Below are positions 17,556 through 25,277 of a stretch of DNA of 64,000 nucleotides, piece by piece. This DNA is from Bacillota bacterium (lineage in GTDB: Bacteria > Bacillota > Limnochordia > Limnochordales > Limnochordaceae), in NCBI GenBank assembly GCA_017577405.1, contig PIUA01000023.1, positions 124,001 to 188,000 on the forward strand. Direction: 5' to 3'. Each line of letters starts with the position of its first letter. Within the stretch, counting starts at the first letter, position 1. Position numbers and translations under genes: made by a program. The notes beneath the pieces were generated by a model. The model saw only the letters and a program-made list of their open reading frames with translations. It was not told where the DNA came from and ran no database searches.

Positions 17556-17760
17556 CTCTGCCCGGGGTCACGTTTTCCGAACCAGTCCAGGCGCACCGGA
17601 GATGGACCGATCCGGCAAGGGACTGGAAAGAGGATCGCTGGCGGCCTTGTCGAAAGGCGTGAACGGTCCTCGAGGTTCGGGAAACGTTGGATGATCCAAG
17701 ATGCCTGTGGGGTCTTGACGGGGCATCTTGGATTGCCGTAGAGAAGAGGAGGCAGGGCCC

Positions 17761-18756
17761 GTGCCGGAACTGGAGCACGTCCCTGTGTCGCTGATCGACC
17801 CGGATCCCGGCCAGCCCCGCACCCGCTTCGACCAAGAAGCCCTCGACGGGCTCGCCCGGAGCTTGCGTGAGGTGGGTCAACTCCAGCCCATCCTCGTCCG
17901 GCGGAATGGGGATCGCTTCCGGCTGGTGGCTGGGGAACGCCGGTGGCGCGCCGCCCGGCAGTTGGGCCAAAAGGCCATTGCGGCGCTGGTTCTGGACCAG
18001 GGCCCGCCTGCCCAAGGAGGGGACAGGCTCCTCCAGCTGGCGGAAAACCTCCAGCGGGAGGACCTGGACCCCCTGGAGCGGGCCCGCGCGGTGGCCGCCC
18101 TCATGGAGGCCGAGGGCTTGAGCCAGAAGGCGGTGGCCGAGCGACTGGGTCTTCCCCGGACGACCATTGCCGACTGGCTCGACCTGCTGAAAGTGGAGCC
18201 CCGCTTTCAAGAGGCGGTGGTCGCCCAAGCCCGGGGGGAGGCGGGAGGGCTGAGCCTCTCCCACGTGAACGAGGCCTTGGCCCTGGCCAACGTCCGGGGC
18301 GACGAGGCCCTGGCCGGCCAGCTCCTGGACCTGGCCCTGGCGTCCAGCTTGAGCAAGGCGCAGATGCGCCGGGCCTGCCGCCTGCTCCGGGATCACCCGG
18401 AGATGGAGCCGGAGGAGGCGGTCCGGCGAGTTCTCCAGGAGGCTCGCCCCAAGACTCGGGCGGAGGTGCCGGAGCCGGGTACGCCGGAGGCCAACCTGCA
18501 ACGCCTTTTGGTCTCGTTGGACCGATCCGCCTCCTACGTGGAGCAGCTGAGCCATGTCTCCTCCCGGTTCCTCCCGCCGGAACTCCGGGAGGCGCTGCTG
18601 GAACGATTTACTCGGCTCCACGAGGTCACGGAGAAGGCCTTGGAGCGGTTAAGCGCGTCGCCCCGGGAGGCGGCGCAGCAGGCCAAGGAGGAGCGGCGGG
18701 TCCGGCGGCAGGTGGAGCGCCGCCGGCAGAAGGAGCGGGCCCGGCGGCTGGCTTGA
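17761..18756 (+). CDS. ParB/Spo0J-family DNA-binding protein
   Basis: A 331-residue protein. The N-terminal ParB/Srx domain opens VPVSLIDPDPGQPRTRFD and contains GERRWRAARQLGQ, the nucleotide-binding box of ParB CTPases. A central HTH follows (SQKAVAERLGLPRTTIADWL, about 122-142). The C-terminus is a strongly basic, helical tail (QVERRRQKERARRLA) after a likely dimerisation helix. GTG 17761 has an AGAGGAGG site. ParB homologues spread from centromere-like sites and act in chromosome segregation or nucleoid occlusion. No parA is adjacent, so it may be a Noc-like or stand-alone regulator. Confidence 0.85.
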   Translation: MPELEHVPVSLIDPDPGQPRTRFDQEALDGLARSLREVGQLQPILVRRNGDRFRLVAGERRWRAARQLGQKAIAALVLDQGPPAQGGDRLLQLAENLQREDLDPLERARAVAALMEAEGLSQKAVAERLGLPRTTIADWLDLLKVEPRFQEAVVAQARGEAGGLSLSHVNEALALANVRGDEALAGQLLDLALASSLSKAQMRRACRLLRDHPEMEPEEAVRRVLQEARPKTRAEVPEPGTPEANLQRLLVSLDRSASYVEQLSHVSSRFLPPELREALLERFTRLHEVTEKALERLSASPREAAQQAKEERRVRRQVERRRQKERARRLA

Positions 18757-19013
18757 GCGGAGCCGGGCTGGGCTCCGGCACATGCTAGGCACAAAGCCGG
18801 ACGCGATCGCGTTCAAGATGGGGCCGGAGAAGGCCGATGGATGCCGGTGAGACGAGGTTGTGCTCTGGAGCCTTCCCGGGGCTCGCGGAGGCGGGTCCAG
18901 TGGGAAGGGATCGGCTGCCGGTGGACGAAGGTCCGAAGGGAGAGCCATCCGGCGCGGCGTACCGGCTGGGGAAGACGACCGTCTCACCAACGACGGGGAA
19001 AGAGGTGGCCAGC
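18757..19013 (+). promoter_or_regulatory. Possible structured leader before the dehydrogenase gene
   Basis: A 257-bp gap. GGTGAGACG at 18846-18854 is complementary to CGTCTCACC at 18980-18988, which would close a region of about 140 nt containing smaller hairpins (for example GAGCC/GGCTC near 18866-18885). The start codon at 19014 lies 25 bases beyond the closing strand. The frame also stays open through this region, so an N-terminally extended protein is an alternative. I recognise no riboswitch class. Confidence 0.3.
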
Positions 19014-20000
19014 TTGGCGTTACGGGTAGGGGTTGTCGGGGTCGGCAGCATGGGGAAGAATCACGCTCGCATCTACGCGCAGATGCCCGGTCGCGTCAAG
19101 CTGGTCGGAGTGGCCGACATCGATGCGGCCCAGGCCCAGCAGGTGGCCCACCTGTATGAGTGTGAGGCGTACACCGACTACCGGGAGCTTTTGGACCGGG
19201 TGGATGCGGTCAGCATCGCGGTGCCCACGTCCCTTCACTTTGAGACGGCGGCCCACTTTCTGGAGCGGGGGATCCACGTCCTCCTGGAGAAGCCCATGAC
19301 CTCCACCGTCGAGGAGGGGGCCCGGCTTCTTCAGATCGCCCGCGCCAACGGCTGCACCCTCCAGGTGGGGCACGTGGAGCGGTTCAACCCGGTGGTGACG
19401 GAGCTGCAGCGGATCGTCCGGGAAGAGGAGATCACCGCGGTCAACATCCAGCGCCTCAGCCCCTACGACGGCCGGGTGGTGGATGCGGACGTGATCCTCG
19501 ACCTGATGATCCATGACCTGGACATCCTCACCATGCTCTTCGGCCAGCCCATCCGCCCCATTGCGGGGATGGGCCGCTCCCTCCACAACCCGGAGCAGGT
19601 GGACTACGCGGTGGCCATGCTCCAGGTGGGGGATGAGACCCTGGCCACCGTGACCGCCAGCCGGGTGACGGCCAGCCGGGTGCGGCGGATGGAGCTTTCC
19701 AGCCCCAGCGCCTGGATCGTGGCCGACTACATCGAGCGCCGGATCACCATCACCCGGAACCCGATGGGCCGAGCTTCCCGGAACGGCACCTACCGGCAGA
19801 AGGGGGTCTTGGAGCAGATCTATCTGCCCGCCCTGGAGCCCCTGGCCGAGGAGATCCGCCACTTCCTGGAGTGCATCGAGACCCAGAAGCACCCCCTGGT
19901 CTCGGGTGAGACGGGCCTGGCCGCCCTCAAGCTGGTGGAGCACATCCAGCGCGACATTTACGGACGAGTTGCAGAAAGGGGTATGGCCGCTGCCCTCTGA
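19014..20000 (+). CDS. Gfo/Idh/MocA-family sugar-nucleotide dehydrogenase, GnnA/WlbA-like
   Basis: NAD-dependent oxidoreductase of 328 residues. The Rossmann motif VGVVGVGSMGKNHARIY is at the N-terminus, EKPMTSTVEEG with the catalytic-region Lys near residue 95, and the GHVERFNPVV and DLMIHDLDI blocks after that. WlbA oxidises UDP-GlcNAcA and GnnA oxidises UDP-GlcNAc at C3; both pair with a DegT aminotransferase, as here. The TTG at 19014 follows AGAGGTGG (19001-19008); GTG 19005 is an alternative. The 3' end overlaps the aminotransferase by about 32 bases. The GnnA-type role is an inference from pairing and from the nearby lipid A genes. Confidence 0.8.
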   Translation: MALRVGVVGVGSMGKNHARIYAQMPGRVKLVGVADIDAAQAQQVAHLYECEAYTDYRELLDRVDAVSIAVPTSLHFETAAHFLERGIHVLLEKPMTSTVEEGARLLQIARANGCTLQVGHVERFNPVVTELQRIVREEEITAVNIQRLSPYDGRVVDADVILDLMIHDLDILTMLFGQPIRPIAGMGRSLHNPEQVDYAVAMLQVGDETLATVTASRVTASRVRRMELSSPSAWIVADYIERRITITRNPMGRASRNGTYRQKGVLEQIYLPALEPLAEEIRHFLECIETQKHPLVSGETGLAALKLVEHIQRDIYGRVAERGMAAAL

Positions 20001-21129
20001 CGGAGTCGCTCCCATTCCCATCGCCAAACCGTTCCTGACCGAGCGGGAGTACGAGCTGGTCCGGGAAGTGCTCGACTCGGGCCAGCTCGCGGAAGGGTCG
20101 TACGTCCACCGGTTCGAGGAGGCCTTTGCCGCCGCCCAGGGCGTGCCCTACGTGGTGGCTACCAGCAACGGGACCACCGCCCTCCACACCGCCCTGCTGG
20201 CGGTCGGGGTCCGCCCCGGGGACAAGGTGTTGACCACGCCCTTCACCTTCATCGCCACCGCCAACGCCATCCTTTTCTGCGGGGCCCGGCCTGTCTTCGC
20301 GGACGTGTCCATGGAGACGGCCAACCTGGATCCGGCCTCGGTGGAGGCGGCTCTTAAGGCTGACCCCAGCATCCGCTACATGTTGGTGGTCCACCTCTAC
20401 GGCCTGCCCGCGCCCATGCGGGAGCTGATGGCCCTGGCCGAGGCGTACGACGTCACCGTGGTGGAGGACTGTGCCCAGGCCCACCTGGCCACCCTGGACG
20501 GCCAGCCCGTGGGCACCTTCGGCCGGGCGGCCGCCTTCAGCTTCTACGCCACCAAGAACCTGACCACCGGTGAGGGAGGCTGTGTGGCCACCACCGACCC
20601 GGAGGTGGCCGAGCGGGCCCGCCTCATCACCCACCATGGCCAGACGGGCCACTACTTCCACGAGGTCCTCGGGTACAACTACCGGATGACCAACGTGGAG
20701 GCGGCCATCGGGCTGGGCCAGGTGGAGCGGATCGAGGCCATGACCGAAGCCCGCCGGGCCAACGCGGCGTTCTACACCCAGGCCTTCCAAGGCCACTCCT
20801 TTGGCCTGCCCGTGGAGCCCCCCGGGTACCGGCACGTCTACCATCAGTACACCCTCCGGGTGCCGGGGAAGAACGGCGAGCACCGGGACCAGCTGGCCGC
20901 TTTCCTCAAAGCGGAAGGGATCGGCACGGGGATCCACTACCCCCGGCCCCTCACCCGGCAGCCCTCCCTGGCGGGCCGGTTCGATGTGGTGGGTGACGGC
21001 GAGCTGCCCGTGGCGGAAGAGCTGGCTTCCCAGGTCCTCTCCCTTCCCGTCCACCCCCTGGTGAGCGAGGCGGACCGGGAGCGGGTGGCGGAGGCCGTTC
21101 TCCGCTGGGAGGCCCAAGCCCTCCGCTGA
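19969..21129 (+). CDS. DegT/DnrJ/EryC1-family sugar aminotransferase, GnnB/WlbC-like
   Basis: PLP-dependent transaminase of 386 residues acting on keto-sugar nucleotides. Markers are SNGTTALHTALLA near residue 65, TTPFTFIATANA, VVEDCAQAHLA near 165 and the PLP-lysine segment FSFYATKNLTTGEGG near 190. It would aminate the 3-keto sugar produced by the upstream dehydrogenase. The start is ambiguous: TTG 19969 lies within the upstream gene, while CTG 19990 has a better-placed GAAAGGGG site. An acetyltransferase (WlbB) is not present, which favours a GnnB-type product (UDP-GlcNAc3N) over the diacetamido uronate pathway. Confidence 0.85.
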   Translation: MQKGVWPLPSDGVAPIPIAKPFLTEREYELVREVLDSGQLAEGSYVHRFEEAFAAAQGVPYVVATSNGTTALHTALLAVGVRPGDKVLTTPFTFIATANAILFCGARPVFADVSMETANLDPASVEAALKADPSIRYMLVVHLYGLPAPMRELMALAEAYDVTVVEDCAQAHLATLDGQPVGTFGRAAAFSFYATKNLTTGEGGCVATTDPEVAERARLITHHGQTGHYFHEVLGYNYRMTNVEAAIGLGQVERIEAMTEARRANAAFYTQAFQGHSFGLPVEPPGYRHVYHQYTLRVPGKNGEHRDQLAAFLKAEGIGTGIHYPRPLTRQPSLAGRFDVVGDGELPVAEELASQVLSLPVHPLVSEADRERVAEAVLRWEAQALR

Positions 21130-21198
21130 TTCCACTCACCTAAGCCCACCAACACCGCGGATCCGAGGCAAGCGGATTCGAGGCAGAGTCGAAAGGGA

Positions 21199-21223
21199 GG
21201 GGCGCCCGTCAAGCGGGCGCCCC
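21199..21223. terminator. Hairpin shared by the convergent DegT and asnB genes
   Basis: A 10-bp perfect stem (21199-21208 with 21214-21223) has a 5-base loop, and the asnB stop codon falls in the loop. Neither side has a long T-run, so it may be a weak bidirectional terminator. Confidence 0.6.
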
Positions 21224-22801
21224 CTGTCCCAGACCCTCTTCACCCAACTCGCCCGGCACCACACTGCGGGTGCGTCCCACCGTGGCCAGCACCGCCTTCT
21301 GGGGGAAGCGCTCCCGGAAGAGGCGGTAGTAGAGGAGCTCTTCCCGGGAGCGGACGAGGGGCATCCCCGTCTGGCGGGAAGCGGCCTGCTGCTGGGCCCG
21401 CCGGAGCGCCTCGGCCGAGATGCGGCGGGCCGCGATGGCCTGGAGGACCTGGCTGGTTCCGGTCCCGTGGGCGAACTTGGCCTTCTTCCGGGCGACCACC
21501 GAGGCGGGCAGGAGCCCTTCGGCCGCCTTGCGCAGGACCCACTTCTCCACGGGCTCCGACCCCCGCAGCTTGACCGACGGGTCCAGGCGGAAAGCCCAGC
21601 GGACCACCTCCAGGTCCAGGAAGGGGACCCGGGCCTCCAGACTGTGGGCCATGGTCATCCGGTCCACCCGTTGGAGGTTGGTGTTGTGGAGCGCGGCCGT
21701 CACCGCCCGCAGCTCCCGCTGGAGCCGCTGGCGGTCCAGCCGGCGGAGGTAGGCGTAGCCGGCGAAGAGCTCGTCGGCGCCCTCGCCGGAGAGGACCACC
21801 TTCACGTGCTGGCGGGCCAGGCGCGCCGCGAAGTAGGTGGGGATCGCGCTCCGGACCAGGGCGGGATCGTAGGATTCCAGGTGGGCGATGACCGTGGGGA
21901 GGGCCTCTTCCAGGTCGGCCTCGTCGTAGGCGTACTCATGGTGGACGGTCTCCAGGGCCTCGGCCACCCGGGCCGCGTAGCGGAGGTCGTCGGAGCCAGC
22001 CAGTCCCACCGCGAAGGAATGGAGCTGGCGGGAGGTGAGCTGGCGGGCCAGGGCGGCGATGAGGCTGGAGTCGAGGCCGCCCGAGAGGAAGACGCCCACG
22101 GGCACCCGGGCGAGCAGTCGCTTCTCCACCGCCCGGCGGAGCCGCTCCCGCACCCCGGCGACCGCGGCCTGGGGATCGGTGATGTCCGGCGGGGCGGTGG
22201 GCACGTCCCAGTAGGGCTGGGCTTGGTCGGCGAGGCAGGTCAGCGGCTGGGAGGGTTCCTGGACCGCCCGGACCAGGCAAGAACCCTGGGGAAACTCCTC
22301 CACCTGGTCCGTCGCCGCCAAGAGCCCGCCCAACTCCGAGGCGAAGTAGAGGGTCCCGCCCTGGAGCCCTCCGTAGAGGGGCTTGATGCCCAGGGGATCC
22401 CGGGCCAGGAAGAAGCGGCCCGCCCGCCGGTCGTAGAGGGCGATGGCGAAGACCCCATCCAGGCGGGTGACCAGCTCGGGGCCGTGCTCCTCCCAGAGAT
22501 GGACCACCACCTCGGTGTCGCCCCGGCTCCGGAAGGTGTGGCCGTGGGCCTGGAGCCGGGCCCTCAGTTCCCGGAAGTTGTAGATTTGACCATCGACCAC
22601 GGCGATGACGGCCCCGTCCTCGTTCCTCAGGGGGAGCGGGCCTGGCGTCCGCTCCATGGTGGTGAGCCGGTTCTGGCCTAGGACCACCTCCTCCGACGCC
22701 CAAAAACCTTCCTGATCGGGGCCGCGGTGGCGCATGTGGGTGAGCATGCGCCGGACCGTGGATGGGTCGGGGCTGCCCAAGCCCCCTACAATGCCTGACA
22801 T
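21209..22801 (-). CDS. asnB: Asparagine synthetase B-like protein with Ser in place of the catalytic Cys
   Basis: A 530-residue class II amidotransferase/asparagine synthetase. The start ATG at 22801 has an AGGAGG site ten bases upstream and reads MSGIVGGLG. In active AsnB, residue 2 is the N-terminal nucleophile Cys (MCGI); here the codon at 22796-22798 is TCA, Ser. Other parts of the glutaminase domain remain (MRHRGPDQEG, DGQIYNFRELR, SRGDTEV). The synthetase domain has the PP-loop SGGLDSSLIAA near residue 235 and SGEGADELFAGY. It may use ammonia or another amidation route. The start should be checked, but no Cys codon lies at a plausible alternative start. Confidence 0.85.
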   Translation of the reverse strand: MSGIVGGLGSPDPSTVRRMLTHMRHRGPDQEGFWASEEVVLGQNRLTTMERTPGPLPLRNEDGAVIAVVDGQIYNFRELRARLQAHGHTFRSRGDTEVVVHLWEEHGPELVTRLDGVFAIALYDRRAGRFFLARDPLGIKPLYGGLQGGTLYFASELGGLLAATDQVEEFPQGSCLVRAVQEPSQPLTCLADQAQPYWDVPTAPPDITDPQAAVAGVRERLRRAVEKRLLARVPVGVFLSGGLDSSLIAALARQLTSRQLHSFAVGLAGSDDLRYAARVAEALETVHHEYAYDEADLEEALPTVIAHLESYDPALVRSAIPTYFAARLARQHVKVVLSGEGADELFAGYAYLRRLDRQRLQRELRAVTAALHNTNLQRVDRMTMAHSLEARVPFLDLEVVRWAFRLDPSVKLRGSEPVEKWVLRKAAEGLLPASVVARKKAKFAHGTGTSQVLQAIAARRISAEALRRAQQQAASRQTGMPLVRSREELLYYRLFRERFPQKAVLATVGRTRSVVPGELGEEGLGQGAPA

Positions 22802-22862
22802 GGGGCGACTGCCTCCTCTCGTCATGGTCGTGGGGCATCTCTGCCCGTGTGGGGAAAAGGGA

Positions 22863-22883
22863 GGAGGGGGCTACGCCCCCTCC
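22863..22883 (-). terminator. Intrinsic terminator between the B12-protein gene and asnB
   Basis: On the minus strand an 8-bp stem (22876-22883 with 22863-22870) with a 5-base loop is followed by TCCCTTTT. It lies four bases past the B12-protein stop and before the asnB start, so asnB probably has its own promoter. Confidence 0.8.
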
Positions 22884-22886
22884 GTC

Positions 22887-24557
22887 TCAAGACCGGGCCG
22901 ACGCCCGTTGGAGGATCCGGTCCACCCGCTCCCGTTCGGTCAGGATCCGTCCGGAGTCGGGGTCGACGGCCACGATCTTGCCGTCCACAGGCTGGGTGAC
23001 CAGCTCGCCCCGGACCTCCGGTGCCGGGTTGCCGGCAAAGTGGGGCGTGTCCAGAAGCCCGATGGTGACCGCCCGGGTGAGGGTGTCAGCATCGGTGAAG
23101 GGATCCTCGACGCCCGGCGGCGCGAGGGAGGCAATGGCGTCCAAGAGGACCTGGGCCTCGGCCAGGAGCTCCTCCTTGCGGGCCTGGACCCGGGGGTCGG
23201 CCGTCATGTCCGGCGCGCCGCCCAGGAAGTCCCGCACCACACCCCGGGCGATGCGGCAGCTCTCGATGATCTCGGGCGCGGTGGCCGCATGGTCGGCCTC
23301 GCTGTAGGCCACCACGTGGAGGATGTGGGGCTTGAGGGCCATCTGCAGGAAGATGGAGGCGGCCATGTGGCCCTTCGCCTCGTCCAGGTTGGGCGGGTGG
23401 GAGCGCAGGCCCACCCGGGTCTCCCGGAAGACCTCGAAGGTTTCATCCTGGAGGGACTCGATCAGCTCCACCTTGGCCAGCATCTTGGCCAGGTCCATGG
23501 CGAACGAGGTCTCCGGCGGGGTGTTGAACATGTACTGGGCCACGTAGTGGCGCACCCCTGCCGCCTTGGCGTTGCGCGCGGCCAAGTAGGCCATCACCAC
23601 GGCGATGGTGTCGTGGGCATCCCGCAGGCTCCAGTGGTGGGACTCGTTCATCTCAACGGGGATGCCCCGGGAGGCGTGCCACCGCATGACCTCCTGGGCC
23701 TCCAGGATCGTCTCCCGCAAAGACCGGTCCGACCGGCCGTCCAGAACGCTGTACCAGGTGAGGGGGATGGCGCCCCAGGCCAGGTTGATGGTCTCGTGGA
23801 GCACCTCGGCCATGCGGATCAGGTTGCGGGTGCCCGCATAGGAGCGCATCAAGGGGTAGTTGCCCGTGCGGGAGGCCTCATAAAGCGCCCGGAACTGCTC
23901 GGGCGTCCGCACCGGCACCCCGCCCGCGCCGTCCTGCTTGGGGTCCGCCTCCTCGGGGTGGAAGAAGTGCTCCTGGGTGTTCTGGTCCACCCCCAGGGAG
24001 ATGACGTCCAGGGTCTCCGACTCGGCCAGCAGCCGGACGCCCTCGAGGGTCTCCTCGAAGGAGGGCTGCCCGTAGTGATGGCGGATGATGGGCTCCGGGG
24101 CGCGGAACGCGATCCGCTCGGGGAGGGTCTGAGGCCAGGAGACCTGCCGTTCTTCCAGAGGCACACCCCGGAAGTAGGCCAGCACCGCCTCGGGGCCCTC
24201 GGTGCCGTCGAAGGCCCGTTCGAAGAGGGGAAGCCGCTCGGCAATCCGGCAGACGGGTGGCGTGCCGCCGAAGACGAAGCGCCGGCGGCTCAAGCCCGCC
24301 TCCTGGACCAGGCGCTGGAAGTGGCGCAAGACATTGGCCCCCGCCTGGGGCGAGAGCCGGTAGCTGATGGCCACCAGGTCAGGGTCATGCTCCCGGATCG
24401 CGTCGACCACCCGCTCTGGGGCGACGGCCGGGCCCAGCATGATGGTCTCGAAGCCGGCCTCGCGCGCGATGCGGATGACCGCGTGGAGGCCCGCCACGTG
24501 GACACAGTCGCCGATGGCCGCGGCCAGCATCAAGCGGGGCCGATGGTTGTGGGCCAC
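22887..24557 (-). CDS. Cobalamin-binding, mutase-like protein of unknown reaction
   Basis: A 556-residue protein. The GTG at 24557 has an AAGGAGG site (complement of 24565-24571); a longer form from ATG 24596 is less likely. Residues 10-130 form a B12-binding fold with AAIGDCVHVAGLHAV, whose His falls in DxxHxxG rather than the usual DxHxxG spacing. A large domain follows (about 230-480) with RSYAGTRNLIRMAE, AIPLTWYSVLDGRS and MNESHHWSLRDAHDT. It resembles the TIM barrel of methylaspartate mutase-type enzymes. Domain order and the conserved HHW motif suggest a carbon-skeleton or aminomutase-like reaction or a corrinoid methyltransferase. I cannot name the substrate. Confidence 0.6.
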   Translation of the reverse strand: MAHNHRPRLMLAAAIGDCVHVAGLHAVIRIAREAGFETIMLGPAVAPERVVDAIREHDPDLVAISYRLSPQAGANVLRHFQRLVQEAGLSRRRFVFGGTPPVCRIAERLPLFERAFDGTEGPEAVLAYFRGVPLEERQVSWPQTLPERIAFRAPEPIIRHHYGQPSFEETLEGVRLLAESETLDVISLGVDQNTQEHFFHPEEADPKQDGAGGVPVRTPEQFRALYEASRTGNYPLMRSYAGTRNLIRMAEVLHETINLAWGAIPLTWYSVLDGRSDRSLRETILEAQEVMRWHASRGIPVEMNESHHWSLRDAHDTIAVVMAYLAARNAKAAGVRHYVAQYMFNTPPETSFAMDLAKMLAKVELIESLQDETFEVFRETRVGLRSHPPNLDEAKGHMAASIFLQMALKPHILHVVAYSEADHAATAPEIIESCRIARGVVRDFLGGAPDMTADPRVQARKEELLAEAQVLLDAIASLAPPGVEDPFTDADTLTRAVTIGLLDTPHFAGNPAPEVRGELVTQPVDGKIVAVDPDSGRILTERERVDRILQRASARS

Positions 24558-24630
24558 GCTGCCCAACCTCCTTTCGACGCGCAGGGATGTCTTCATGCTA
24601 ACATCCTGACCGGGGAGGGTCAAATAAAGG

Positions 24631-24654
24631 GGAGGCTGGTCCTGGCCAGCCTCC
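24631..24654 (-). terminator. Intrinsic terminator after the GlsB-type gene
   Basis: A 9-bp stem (24646-24654 with 24631-24639), read on the minus strand, is followed by CCTTTATTT. It separates the small membrane protein gene from the B12-protein gene. Confidence 0.85.
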
Positions 24655-24701
24655 CTCATCCCTTGGATCGCGGCTCATCCCGGCCGGAGCGGGGTCCGCC
24701 C

Positions 24702-24968
24702 TCAGGCCTCCTTCTTCTCTTCCTTGCCGAAGAGGCTCACAATCCAGGCGATGACCGCCGCGCCGATGATGGCCGCGATGACGTTCGCGCCTCCGAGCAT
24801 CCAGCCCCAGTCACCCAGGACCAGATCGCCCAGCCAGGCGCCTACCAACCCGGCCAGGAGGGCGACCCAGATCCCGCCGGGATACTCCTTCTTGGTGCCG
24901 TACTCCTTGATGATCCAACCAACGATGAGTCCGACAACGATGATGGTAATCCAGCCGCCTGCGGTCAT
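24702..24968 (-). CDS. GlsB/YeaQ/YmgE-family small membrane protein
   Basis: An 88-residue membrane protein of the transglycosylase-associated (GlsB/YeaQ/YmgE) family. Three hydrophobic helices (about 4-20, 33-50, 58-78) are separated by Gly-rich turns; GGIWVALLAGLVGAWLGD is the typical core. The family is stress-linked, but its molecular role is unknown. ATG 24968 follows a strong TAAGGAGG. The charged tail is KEEKKEA. It has its own promoter candidate and terminator, so it is probably monocistronic. Confidence 0.88.
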   Translation of the reverse strand: MTAGGWITIIVVGLIVGWIIKEYGTKKEYPGGIWVALLAGLVGAWLGDLVLGDWGWMLGGANVIAAIIGAAVIAWIVSLFGKEEKKEA

Positions 24969-25061
24969 CGATGACGACCTCCTTAGGAGATGGATTGGGC
25001 GGGGCCCTGGAGACCGGAAGCACCCAAGAGCTCCCAACAGGACCCCAAAAAACCCAAGAAC

Positions 25062-25090
25062 ATGATAAACGTTCCAGCGCTGGATGTCCA
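25062..25090 (-). promoter_or_regulatory. Candidate promoter of the GlsB-type gene with a palindrome in its spacer
   Basis: On the minus strand TGGACA (25085-25090), a 17-bp spacer and TATCAT (25062-25067) form a good sigma-70-type pair about 95 bases before the ATG. The spacer holds the perfect 10-bp palindrome CCAGCGCTGG (25074-25083), a possible operator. Confidence 0.5.
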
Positions 25091-25145
25091 ATGCCCGCCC
25101 GGGGGGTCCGCCGGGGCCACCTGGGGAACGCCCGCCGGCAAGCTC

Positions 25146-25200
25146 CCGTTGGGCACCCACCTGTAACCTGACGTTCACAGACGGGCAACCCGGTTGTAAC
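25146..25200 (+). promoter_or_regulatory. PHO-box-like array of five 11-bp repeats before pstS
   Basis: Five successive 11-mers end at 25156, 25167, 25178, 25189 and 25200, each closing in AC (GGCAC, TGTAAC, GTTCAC, GGCAAC, TTGTAAC). Direct repeats with 11-bp phasing are how PhoP/PhoB-type regulators bind; the third unit contains GTTCAC, the core of the Streptomyces PHO box. The array ends ten bases before a -10-like TAGGCT (25211-25216), the usual placement for activation. Neither phoP nor phoR lies in the window. Confidence 0.7.
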
Positions 25201-25210
25201 GGGCCCCCGG

Positions 25211-25216
25211 TAGGCT
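25211..25216 (+). promoter_or_regulatory. Candidate -10 element of the pst operon
   Basis: TAGGCT lies ten bases after the last 11-bp repeat and 61 bases before the pstS GTG. There is no consensus -35, as is usual for PhoB/PhoP-activated promoters where the repeats replace it. Confidence 0.5.
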
Positions 25217-25277
25217 AAAGGTGGTCCACGGACCAGAACGCGGGCAAGGCCCGTCCGAGCAAGGAGGGTTTGGTCCT

